From Gammaproteobacteria bacterium UBA1119 (GTDB lineage Bacteria; Pseudomonadota; Gammaproteobacteria; Pseudomonadales; Azotimanducaceae): a DNA stretch of 13,461 nt. Every line of letters begins with the position of its first letter. The first letter of the stretch is position 1. A program made the translations under genes and the position numbers. Shown here piece by piece: positions 8,001 through 13,461 of the stretch. The notes under the pieces were generated by a model. It saw only the letters and a list, made by a program, of their open reading frames with translations, was not told the DNA's origin and ran no database searches. Location: contig DCBA01000111.1 in NCBI GenBank assembly GCA_002313255.1, positions 6,403-19,863 of the forward strand, in the 5' to 3' direction.

Positions 8001-9927
8001 TGCAGCTGCATATGCTGCTGTTCGAGAACGTACTCGACCGGTGTTATTGACCATGGCAACCACGGTGGCTGGCCTGTGGCCGCTAGCGATCGCCACTGGA
8101 CGGGAGTTCGAGATTTGGCCGCCGTTTGCCACTATCGTCATTGGTGGTCTCATCACCTCGAGTTTATTGACATTGCTGATCGTGCCGGTGGGTTTCACGT
8201 TACTCCGTCGCCTCGATCTTTTATTCGGTCGGATTGGGCCTTGGCTAGCGCTTGGCTGGATCGGGGCAACCGCATCGGTCATATCAGGCTTTGTTTTGAC
8301 GGAGACGCTCACGTCGTTGCTTTGGCAGGTCGTGGTGGCTCTCTTGGTCGGCGGTTCTCTACTTGCCGCGGTGGTAATAGCGTTTCGGCCACGAGACTCG
8401 ATCCAACCGGAATTCGCGGAAGGTCCTCCCAAGTTGGAGGTTCGATACTTAACCAAGAGTTACGGCCTGCCGGGCGCGTTACGCCGAAGCCTAGATGCAC
8501 CGAAACACTACGTGAAAAAGGTTTTGGAGTTGGGTGGTCAACCGTTCTTGCCCGTTGAGGCGAGGGAGAGGCTGGTACCCTTACTACTCGCTGCCAGTGG
8601 CCCCGTGTATTTAGCCATTCAGTTGGAGAGCGTCTTTTGGCGATTGGCGTTTACGATGATCGCAGCGACGCTGCTGTCCCGTTGCGTCTTGGATATCCGG
8701 CGTGCGCGCGGACGCACCGACGCGCGCGGCATAGTCCTTCCAGGTGGCGTCGAAAACGGGATCGCCAAACTGCTTCCGTGGATCGGCCTGGGTCTATTTG
8801 GATGGTATGAGTTCTTCGGTATTGAACGCTCCGAATTCAATGCACTCACCGGTGGAACCTTTTCGGGTCGGGTGTTGTTGCTAATCGTCGCGGCTCTATG
8901 TGTGTCCATGGTTGGTTATTGCCGACGGAAGGCGACAGAATTCAACCAGGTCGGATCGGAGATTCGGCGGCGCAGGGCGTGGGAACGATTGGCCGCATGG
9001 CTGGGCTCCTTTGGAGAACCAGCGAATCCGATGCAGGCTATTTCAAGCATAAGCTTTACCGTCGAACGCGGCATGGTTGGCGTGCTCGGACCCAATGGAG
9101 CCGGCAAGTCGACCCTGTTACGCCAGCTCGCAGGCGTGCTCGACCCGACCGGGGGAACCATTCATTTAGGCAAAGCACCGTACCATGCCATTCAACGGTA
9201 TCTGGCGCATTGGGTGGGGTATTTACCACAGGATGCGGGTTTGCCGACGAGTAGCACGGCGCAAGAGTACCTATCCTATTACGCAGCGCTTTACGACGTG
9301 CCCCGTGATCTTCGGCAACAACGTGTATCGGAGCTTCTTCACGAAGTGGGTCTCGGCGAAAAGGTTGATGCCCCGATCGGGTCGTTATCTGGTGGCATGC
9401 GGCAACGTGTCGCGGTGGCTCGAACGCTACTCCGATTACCTCCGGTGATCGTCGTCGACGAACCAACCGTGGGGCTGGATCCTCGTGAACGCATTCGCTT
9501 TCGGTCGTTGTTGGGCCGGCTTGCGCAGGACCGGATCGTGCTCTTTTCCACGCACGTGGTGGAGGATGTTGCTGCTGCCTGCGACCGCGTGTTGGTCATT
9601 GCCGAGGGACATTTGGTGTTTGATGGTGAACCGACGGCATTGGCAAAGGGCGCCCAGGGATACGTATGGGAAATCAGTGTGCCCACGGACGAGACGTTGG
9701 CATTGCCGGAGGACGTCATTCATGTAGAAGAAAATTTGTCCGCCCAGGGGACTTTGGTACGCCACAAAGTCCTAGCCGAAAGTCCTCCCGACCCCCGCGC
9801 TACCCTACTCGAACCCTCACTAGAAGACGGCTACATGTGGCTTGTCGCGTCGGCACGAAATCGCGATGAAATTCCAAGTCCTGATCAAGGGAATGTTGCC
9901 TCGTTAGATCCGGCCTTCGCACGATGA
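5092..9927 (+). CDS. Giant RND permease fused to a membrane-interrupted ABC ATPase
   Basis: This 1611-residue protein runs in one uninterrupted frame. Residues 1 to about 1040 form a complete RND permease: TM1 about 12-30, TM2-TM6 about 338-495, TM7 about 539-560, TM8-TM12 about 885-1037. TM4 has VIDNSVVVFE (D402, the proton-relay position; N403), TM10 has VNPAI (N949, P950), and TM11 has the RPVLLTMATT motif. Two extra TM segments follow (about 1049-1068 and 1076-1097). An ABC ATPase then starts with LEVRYLTKSYG (1115-1125), is interrupted by about 187 residues with about four TM segments (near 1161-1177, 1183-1202, 1226-1243, 1261-1277), and resumes at about 1313. All nucleotide-binding motifs are intact: Walker A GPNGAGKST (1333-1341, K1339), Q-loop Q1380, signature LSGG (1432-1435), Walker B VVDE with E1457, H-loop H1488. 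The C-terminal tail with PSLEDGYMW resembles ABC-2 export ATPases. A Gly-rich tract lies in the second periplasmic region (659-677). Ordinary RND permeases have about 1000-1100 residues and no ATPase. It is coupled to the next gene by ATGA. Confidence 0.92.
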   Translation: MSIIDLPNERPVAVTMFFVGVVLLGLIAWQRMPVELFPALEGDQVTIAFGRSGSEPEIVERDLLMPLEAKVATLPKVSESWGMINGSSGQLRVRFEAGSDVKVRELELRRLAADLQRAQPPGTYINVNSSGTEIFSSFVMTIHVLGQADGDINTLYDLVEQQIAPRFASVAGVSQAQPNGGAGRQVTVTVDPYRAIALGITTDAVTNAVRRNVGRQEFVGGLETEGGRQVVMLDGRPPSIDSLANAKIQPNRAARLRHVSDLAFGTAREESRFRVNGKPAVGLVLFQEQGANLVRLGASLRERLGEVRAEVAPLGIDLVIGFDAAEQIEEQIDRLGKLAGTGFLIALVVLYLFLRQWRAVAVVGIAVPMSLLAALGLLFLSGQSINIITLMGLAIAIGLVIDNSVVVFEAVQRRLERGTEITEAVREGLRRTVRAMTAASLTTAVVFLPFQLVDFDSEQMRSMILVVSMSILLPLLASLVVAIGLVPLLAQRLSAPAAVRDLSIRRERRTLRAGTTPPDSIRIFFERVVTSALRRPPSWIAGTLAAVLITTVVALPWLATSSGSSNVSEADTVEMSVQFARGSASINTVSEGMAKLESAVMKLDGVEMVEALIREDEGTLTVHLVEEKLRPPGFRAQDVRSTVRRIDRNDRRMYVLRPGEGGMGDGGKGRGGGGGGGVEMFSGGPAEVVLSGPDSRELTTLSRSVRSQLESMGPVANAWENYRPGMDEFWIEPREEVIESMGLSVSNLVPALRLAGREGVTMQTGFLLPNGRELPVVVERLNAREAGMGIRDLERLRVQTDVGAVPIRALASLRRMPAPRMILHHNGRRETTVNYNFENSVQDTGPTRLAIEEQVVAAMRAVPRPEGFTIETAQQDETSNQLQQVILPVILLLFLVLAMTFESLTLPVLVLLSLPITLLGATWAMVFAGVALGPMAMVGAVALIGLTVNPAILLVDRMQQLVLGAGWSPGAAAYAAVRERTRPVLLTMATTVAGLWPLAIATGREFEIWPPFATIVIGGLITSSLLTLLIVPVGFTLLRRLDLLFGRIGPWLALGWIGATASVISGFVLTETLTSLLWQVVVALLVGGSLLAAVVIAFRPRDSIQPEFAEGPPKLEVRYLTKSYGLPGALRRSLDAPKHYVKKVLELGGQPFLPVEARERLVPLLLAASGPVYLAIQLESVFWRLAFTMIAATLLSRCVLDIRRARGRTDARGIVLPGGVENGIAKLLPWIGLGLFGWYEFFGIERSEFNALTGGTFSGRVLLLIVAALCVSMVGYCRRKATEFNQVGSEIRRRRAWERLAAWLGSFGEPANPMQAISSISFTVERGMVGVLGPNGAGKSTLLRQLAGVLDPTGGTIHLGKAPYHAIQRYLAHWVGYLPQDAGLPTSSTAQEYLSYYAALYDVPRDLRQQRVSELLHEVGLGEKVDAPIGSLSGGMRQRVAVARTLLRLPPVIVVDEPTVGLDPRERIRFRSLLGRLAQDRIVLFSTHVVEDVAAACDRVLVIAEGHLVFDGEPTALAKGAQGYVWEISVPTDETLALPEDVIHVEENLSAQGTLVRHKVLAESPPDPRATLLEPSLEDGYMWLVASARNRDEIPSPDQGNVASLDPAFAR

Positions 9928-10619
9928 TCCGGCCCGATTTCTATTTGCTGCGGTTGGTACTCGTCATGATGGCGGGTCGACGGTATTGGCTCTTACCCCT
10001 ATTACCGCTGGCGTGGCTGGTGTTTCTACAACTCGAATTATTTAGCTTTTTCAACGTGTCGCCTGAGGCGGTCCAAGGCTTGGTACTCGGCGTACCGATG
10101 TCGCTTCTTGGTATTTTTCTTGGCATCCGTGTTATCGCTGGGGAAATTGAGGACCGCAGTTTGGAACTGGCATACACCGTACCCGGAGGGAGCGAGCGCT
10201 TGTGGCGAATTAAACTCATAGCTGCGGTAACGATGTTGCTCGTGATGGAAGCCACGCTTGCTCTTGTGACGGTCACGTTAATTACCGGGTTTCCTTTGGG
10301 TGCACTCTACGGCGCGTTTCAGGCGGCGTGTTTTTATTTGGTGCTTTCGCTTTCTCTCGCTACGTTGTTTCGAAGTCAGATTGGTGGCGGGGTCTTCACG
10401 GTTATTTTGCTCGGGATTAATGGCGCCTTAACAGGTTTCGGCAATGTCCAGCTGCGTGGGTCGCCGTTTTTCAATCCATACGTGATTGTTGGCGCAGATT
10501 CTGCGGACGTGTTGGCGTGGACGGTTCAGAATCGCGTGGGGATGCTGCTGTTGATGGCGGGTATTTTGAGCCTTGCATTTATGCGGGCTAACCGACGAGA
10601 ACGAATGCTTTCGAGTTGA
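9924..10619 (+). CDS. ABC-2-type transporter permease
   Basis: This 231-residue protein is very hydrophobic, with six predicted TM segments (about 21-41, 51-72, 98-121, 127-149, 153-172, 206-221). After TM2 it has a short charged segment, AGEIEDRSLEL followed by AYTVPGGSERLWRIK, typical of the coupling region of ABC-2 exporter permeases (E74, E76 and D77 acidic, then a basic patch). It would form the membrane channel driven by an ABC ATPase. The obvious partner is the ATPase domain of the preceding giant protein, whose stop it overlaps by 4 bases. It has no clear Shine-Dalgarno site, which suggests coupled translation. At 231 residues it is a six-TM half-channel, so it would have to dimerise or pair with another permease, perhaps the missing part of the first, truncated gene. 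It is the last gene of the operon; I see no hairpin-plus-U-tract terminator after it. Confidence 0.82.
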   Translation: MIRPDFYLLRLVLVMMAGRRYWLLPLLPLAWLVFLQLELFSFFNVSPEAVQGLVLGVPMSLLGIFLGIRVIAGEIEDRSLELAYTVPGGSERLWRIKLIAAVTMLLVMEATLALVTVTLITGFPLGALYGAFQAACFYLVLSLSLATLFRSQIGGGVFTVILLGINGALTGFGNVQLRGSPFFNPYVIVGADSADVLAWTVQNRVGMLLLMAGILSLAFMRANRRERMLSS

Positions 10620-10685
10620 GATGAGCGAGATTGGATGGGGACCGTGAACCCAAAGACCGCGTGTCAGTGAAGTCAGCGTTTCCGG

Positions 10686-10714
10686 GTGACGTACTCCGGC
10701 GTAGGCGGTATAAC
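10686..10714 (+). promoter_or_regulatory. Candidate sigma-70 promoter for the oxygenase gene
   Basis: GTGACG (10686-10691, four of six matches to TTGACA) and TATAAC (10709-10714, five of six matches to TATAAT) are separated by exactly 17 bases. Transcription would start near 10721, giving a leader of about 28 bases before the ATG at 10749. It lies in the 129-base gap after the transport operon, which otherwise shows no terminator. Matches of this quality occur by chance, so this is a sequence-based prediction only. Confidence 0.45.
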
Positions 10715-10735
10715 CGACCTGCACGAAGTGTTAAC

Positions 10736-10741
10736 AGGGAA
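10736..10741 (+). promoter_or_regulatory. Ribosome-binding site that decides the oxygenase start
   Basis: AGGGAA lies 7 bases before the ATG at 10749. The longer in-frame GTG at 10686 has no comparable site and falls within the promoter-like element, so the ATG is the better start. Confidence 0.6.
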
Positions 10742-10748
10742 TACGGTC

Positions 10749-11621
10749 ATGCGCGCCCTCACTGAAGCGGAAACAAAGCACCACGTTGCGGAGATTGCTG
10801 ACCGCGGTTACTCCATCGTTAAGGATGCGTTTGACGCGGATTTCGCCCGACGACTCATGGACGAATTTGAGCACCTTGACAGGATTCGTCCGGGCGGAGA
10901 TATTCCGCCGGCGCCCTTCGTCGGGTTCGTGACACGCCGTTGGTTTGATGTGCTCAATGATGGCGATATTTGGCAACAAGTTGCCGTCCAAGCCACGATC
11001 ATGAATGTGCTGCCCCACGTTTTGGGTGAGGGATTTCTCCTCTCGACCATGGGTACCGCCATTATCGGGCCGGGCGAGAAGGCTCAACCACTGCACGTCG
11101 ATGACGGTGTCTATGCGTTTCCCCGCCCCCATCCGAACCTGGTTTGCAACACCATGTGGGCGGTCACTGATTTTACCGAAGCGAACGGAGCGACTCGGGT
11201 GGTTCCGGGAAGCAATAATTTTGACGATGACCCGGAATTCGGAAAATCCTACGATTCTGTCCCCGTTGAAATGAAGGCCGGCAGCATCGCCTTTGTGTCT
11301 GGTACGTGTTTTCACGGTGCAGGCGAAAATCAAAGTAACGAGGAACGCTACGGTTTGACCATTAATTATTGCAATGGCTCGATGCGCCAACAAGAGAATC
11401 TGATGCTCGCAATCCACCCGTCTCGCATGCTTGAGTTTTCTCGTGAGCTCCAGGACATCCTTGGGTTTCAAATGTGCAAGGGGGCTGGGCACCTATTCGC
11501 GGGCGATCCGCGGTCGGAAATGGAACGCCACTACGGGCCCGCGGATTCAGATCAGGCGTGGCTCAATCGCCGCAGCGAGAAAACTATTCAATCCATGACT
11601 GGAACAGCAACAGATCAGTAG
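10749..11621 (+). CDS. Phytanoyl-CoA dioxygenase (PhyH) family Fe(II)/2-oxoglutarate-dependent oxygenase
   Basis: From ATG 10749 this is a 290-residue protein that begins with the LTEAE...IADRGYSIVKDAF segment typical of PhyH proteins. It should be a soluble oxygenase hydroxylating an unknown small molecule with Fe(II), O2 and 2-oxoglutarate. The iron-binding facial triad is visible: H116 and D118 in QPLHVDDG, and H189 in CFHGAGEN. R200, in EERYGLTINY, is the likely 2-oxoglutarate carboxylate ligand, 11 residues after H189. Length and motif spacing are normal for the family. A longer frame starting at GTG 10686 adds 21 residues but has no ribosome-binding site and overlaps a promoter-like element. 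An amidohydrolase gene follows 106 bases downstream on the same strand. The substrate cannot be told; PhyH enzymes act on very varied compounds. Confidence 0.88.
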   Translation: MRALTEAETKHHVAEIADRGYSIVKDAFDADFARRLMDEFEHLDRIRPGGDIPPAPFVGFVTRRWFDVLNDGDIWQQVAVQATIMNVLPHVLGEGFLLSTMGTAIIGPGEKAQPLHVDDGVYAFPRPHPNLVCNTMWAVTDFTEANGATRVVPGSNNFDDDPEFGKSYDSVPVEMKAGSIAFVSGTCFHGAGENQSNEERYGLTINYCNGSMRQQENLMLAIHPSRMLEFSRELQDILGFQMCKGAGHLFAGDPRSEMERHYGPADSDQAWLNRRSEKTIQSMTGTATDQ

Positions 11622-11657
11622 TACTTCCGCTCGCTGTATGGATTTTCGGCACCTGAG

Positions 11658-11685
11658 TTGCAGTCCATGCAATCAAGCTGAGCTT
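11658..11685. repeat. Two small adjacent inverted repeats between oxygenase and amidohydrolase genes
   Basis: TTGCA-GTCCA-TGCAA (11658-11672) is a 5-base perfect inverted repeat with a 5-base spacer. AAGCTGAGCTT (11675-11685) is a second perfect dyad of 5-base arms around one base. Both lie about 45-70 bases before the amidohydrolase start, where a repressor or activator site would be expected. There is no run of T after either, so they are not convincing terminators. They are short enough to be chance. Confidence 0.25.
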
Positions 11686-11727
11686 CCCCTATTCTCAGTA
11701 CTTAAGTTTCATACAAAGGCGTGATTC

Positions 11728-13380
11728 ATGGCACACGACGTAGTGATTCGAGGTGGGAACGTGGTTGATGGGACCGGTAAGGCCCCTTACCAGGCGGATA
11801 TTGCGATCGACGGTGATCAGATCAGCGAAATTGGGGTGGTAAGCGAACAAGGCAGGGAAGAGATCCTGGCCGACGGCCTCAATGTCTCTCCGGGTTTTAT
11901 CGATCTTCATACCCACCTCGATGCCCAGATCGGTTGGGATCCGCAAGTGACGTCTGTCTCTTGGCACGGTGTGACGACAGCATTATTGGGGAATTGTGGG
12001 GTTACGTTTGCACCGTGTAAGGAAGCCGATCGGGAATTTCTCGCGAGTATGATGGAGACGGTTGAAGACATTCCAAAGGACGCGATACTGCACGGCTTGC
12101 CCTGGAACTGGGAATCATACGGCGGCTATCTCGACGCGCTCGAAGCCCTGCGACCGTCGATTAACATTTGTGGTCTGGTGGGCCACTGCGCTACCCGTTT
12201 TTACGTCATGGGAGAACGCGCAGTCGAAGAACCCGCAACCGATGATGAAATTCGACAAATTGCTGAACTCGCCGGACAGTCCGTCAAGGAAGGAGCGGTC
12301 GGATTTTCGACGAATCGTTTACCTGGCCATCGGTTACCCGATGGTCGGTCGATCCCAGGAACGTTCGCGCATCGCGATGAGTTAAGAGCAGTTGCAAAAG
12401 CCGTGGGTGCGTACGGCGGATTTATGCAAACGGTTTCTGATTTCCGTGAGTTTGATGAGGAAATGGAGCTCATCGCCGACGAAGCACGGTCATCGCGCGG
12501 CGCTTTGTTCAGTTCCGCAGTCGAGATCGGTACCGAAAGATTGAACGAAAAAGTGATGGCGATGCGCGCCGAGGGGCTCAACGTCACGTCCGTGACGGTT
12601 CCTCGGAGCGGTGGCGGCGTCGGAGGATTGGCGACCAACAATTTTTTCGAGACGCCTGCATGGATGGAACTTCGCGAGTTTGATTTCGACGGGCGTTTGA
12701 ACGCCATTCGAGATGCCGATTATCGACAACGCTTGATCGCTGAAGTTAAGGAGCAGGGTCAGCCGGTCCTTGAAGGGACCAAGCGGTGGTTCTGGATGGG
12801 AGATGGTGAACGTCCCTGCTACACCCAAGCGCTCGACAACAGCCTATATGCGATGGCCCAAGCAGCGGACGAGCACCCCGTGGAAACCTGGCTTCGGATT
12901 ACCGATGAAACCAACGGAAAAGCCCTTTTCCATATGCGTGGATTTAACGTCAACCTCGACTCGCTGGAAGAACTGATTACCACTGAATGGGCCATGCCAG
13001 GACTCGGCGATGCCGGTGCACACGTTAGCCAAATGATCGACTCTGGATGGTCGACGTTTATCTTGTCGCACTGGCATCGGGACAGTGGCGTTTACAGTCT
13101 CGAGGAGGCAGTGCGTCGTATCAGCGCGGTCCCGGCCGACGTCCTTGGGTTAGAAGACCGTGGAGTACTCGCGGTTGGCAAACGCGCGGACGTGAACGTT
13201 TTCGATATTTCGCGGTTGGAGGAGCGGATGCCAGAAATCGTTAACGATTTTCCGTTCGGAGCACCTCGATTTATCCAGCGCGCGGCGGGATACAAAGCGA
13301 CGTTGTGCAACGGAGACTTTGTCTTACGCGACGATGAGCTGACGGGAGCGCAGCCAGGACGCGTTCTGCGAAGTAATTAA
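11728..13380 (+). CDS. Amidohydrolase, N-acyl-D-amino-acid deacylase-like (Amidohydro_3 / COG3653 type)
   Basis: This 550-residue protein is a member of the amidohydrolase superfamily related to D-aminoacylases, which hydrolyse N-acyl-D-amino acids. The N-terminal small beta domain is typical (DVVIRGGNVVDGTGKAPYQADIAIDGDQI). The metal-binding HxH is H61/H63 in FIDLHTHLDAQ, followed by C90 in GNCGV, VGHCATRFYVMGE near 150-165, GAVGFSTNR near 190, and the late catalytic-type Asp D428 in GLGDAGAH. The C-terminus has the usual GVLAVGKRADVNVFD return to the beta domain. The central region lacks the ISHLK-type His motif of classical D-aminoacylases (there it reads ALFSSAVEIG), so the substrate may differ. 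The ATG start has AAAGG at 11715-11719, 8 bases upstream. The protein should be cytoplasmic, having no signal peptide. It may work with the oxygenase just upstream. The exact reaction is unknown. Confidence 0.85.
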   Translation: MAHDVVIRGGNVVDGTGKAPYQADIAIDGDQISEIGVVSEQGREEILADGLNVSPGFIDLHTHLDAQIGWDPQVTSVSWHGVTTALLGNCGVTFAPCKEADREFLASMMETVEDIPKDAILHGLPWNWESYGGYLDALEALRPSINICGLVGHCATRFYVMGERAVEEPATDDEIRQIAELAGQSVKEGAVGFSTNRLPGHRLPDGRSIPGTFAHRDELRAVAKAVGAYGGFMQTVSDFREFDEEMELIADEARSSRGALFSSAVEIGTERLNEKVMAMRAEGLNVTSVTVPRSGGGVGGLATNNFFETPAWMELREFDFDGRLNAIRDADYRQRLIAEVKEQGQPVLEGTKRWFWMGDGERPCYTQALDNSLYAMAQAADEHPVETWLRITDETNGKALFHMRGFNVNLDSLEELITTEWAMPGLGDAGAHVSQMIDSGWSTFILSHWHRDSGVYSLEEAVRRISAVPADVLGLEDRGVLAVGKRADVNVFDISRLEERMPEIVNDFPFGAPRFIQRAAGYKATLCNGDFVLRDDELTGAQPGRVLRSN

Positions 13381-13461
13381 TTCGCCACTCGAGAGAGGCA
13401 GTAACGATCAGTTGGCTCGATCGAAGGTCTGCACTTTTCGTCGAGGTCGTCTAGGTAATCT
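13381..13461. other. Downstream flank without a recognisable feature
   Basis: The last 81 bases contain no gene, no strong hairpin with a T-tract and no clear promoter that I can support on either strand. Confidence 0.5.

Noticed and set aside
8210..8430. Possible artefactual fusion or missed stop between the RND and ABC parts
   Set aside because: The frame is continuous, two plausible TM segments lie between the parts, and no start codon with a ribosome-binding site is evident at the ATPase boundary. I treat the fusion as real but note that raw reads would settle it.
7737..8456. 239-codon minus-strand reading frame
   Set aside because: It is opposite the conserved TM8-TM12 of the fused RND protein and has the low-complexity composition of an antisense frame.
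10620..10685. Rho-independent terminator after the transport operon
   Set aside because: I found no stable stem followed by a run of T; the short CCGG repeats near 10683-10700 make only a 4-base stem.
10686..10748. GTG start adding 21 residues to the oxygenase
   Set aside because: It overlaps a promoter-like element and lacks a ribosome-binding site, while ATG 10749 has AGGGAA at good spacing and begins at the usual PhyH N-terminus.
10731..11492. 253-codon minus-strand reading frame
   Set aside because: It is opposite the oxygenase gene, which has its full iron-binding motif set; the antisense product shows no family features.
11690..11695. TATTCT as a -10 element for the amidohydrolase
   Set aside because: There is no acceptable -35 hexamer at 16-18 bases upstream; the nearest TTGCAG is 26 bases away.
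13381..13461. Terminator or start of a further gene at the right edge
   Set aside because: There is no hairpin with a T-tract and no supported reading frame in these bases.

Overview
The window looks like a piece of a Gram-negative chromosome, most likely a proteobacterium and plausibly a gammaproteobacterium. The evidence is a lipoprotein-type periplasmic adaptor and two RND permeases, which need a two-membrane envelope, plus the style of the genes. The taxon is inferred only from these. All recognised genes lie on the + strand. Base composition and codon use look even by eye, and I see no insertion sequences, tRNAs, rRNAs or CRISPR arrays.

Positions 1-10619 are one tightly packed transport operon, already under way at the left edge. 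In order it holds: the C-terminal 283 residues of a protein ending in a golvesin C-terminal-like beta domain; a membrane fusion (periplasmic adaptor) lipoprotein; a normal-length RND permease; a 22-codon micro-ORF; a giant 1611-residue RND permease fused to an ABC ATPase; and a small ABC-2-type permease. Every junction is a 4-base stop/start overlap (ATGA or TTGA), which implies tight translational coupling. No outer-membrane TolC-like factor is visible, so it must lie upstream or elsewhere.

The giant protein is the most striking object. Residues 1 to about 1040 are a complete 12-TM RND permease. Two more TM segments follow. An ABC ATPase then begins with its first beta strand (about 1115-1125), is interrupted by about 187 residues with around four predicted TM segments, and resumes with intact Walker A, Q-loop, LSGG, Walker B and H-loop motifs (1333-1488). 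The next gene encodes a six-TM ABC-2-type permease that could pair with this ATPase. The operon therefore looks like a hybrid export machine combining a proton-driven RND pump with an ATP-driven ABC-2 unit on one polypeptide. The substrate cannot be read from the sequence.

Positions 10620-13461 hold a separate metabolic pair. The first gene is a phytanoyl-CoA dioxygenase-like Fe(II)/2-oxoglutarate oxygenase, with its own promoter-like site and a better start than the longest reading frame suggests. The second is an amidohydrolase of the N-acyl-D-amino-acid deacylase type that keeps some but apparently not all of the classical metal ligands. About 106 bases separate them. They may act on a common organic substrate, but which one is unknown. 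The last 81 bases hold nothing I recognise.
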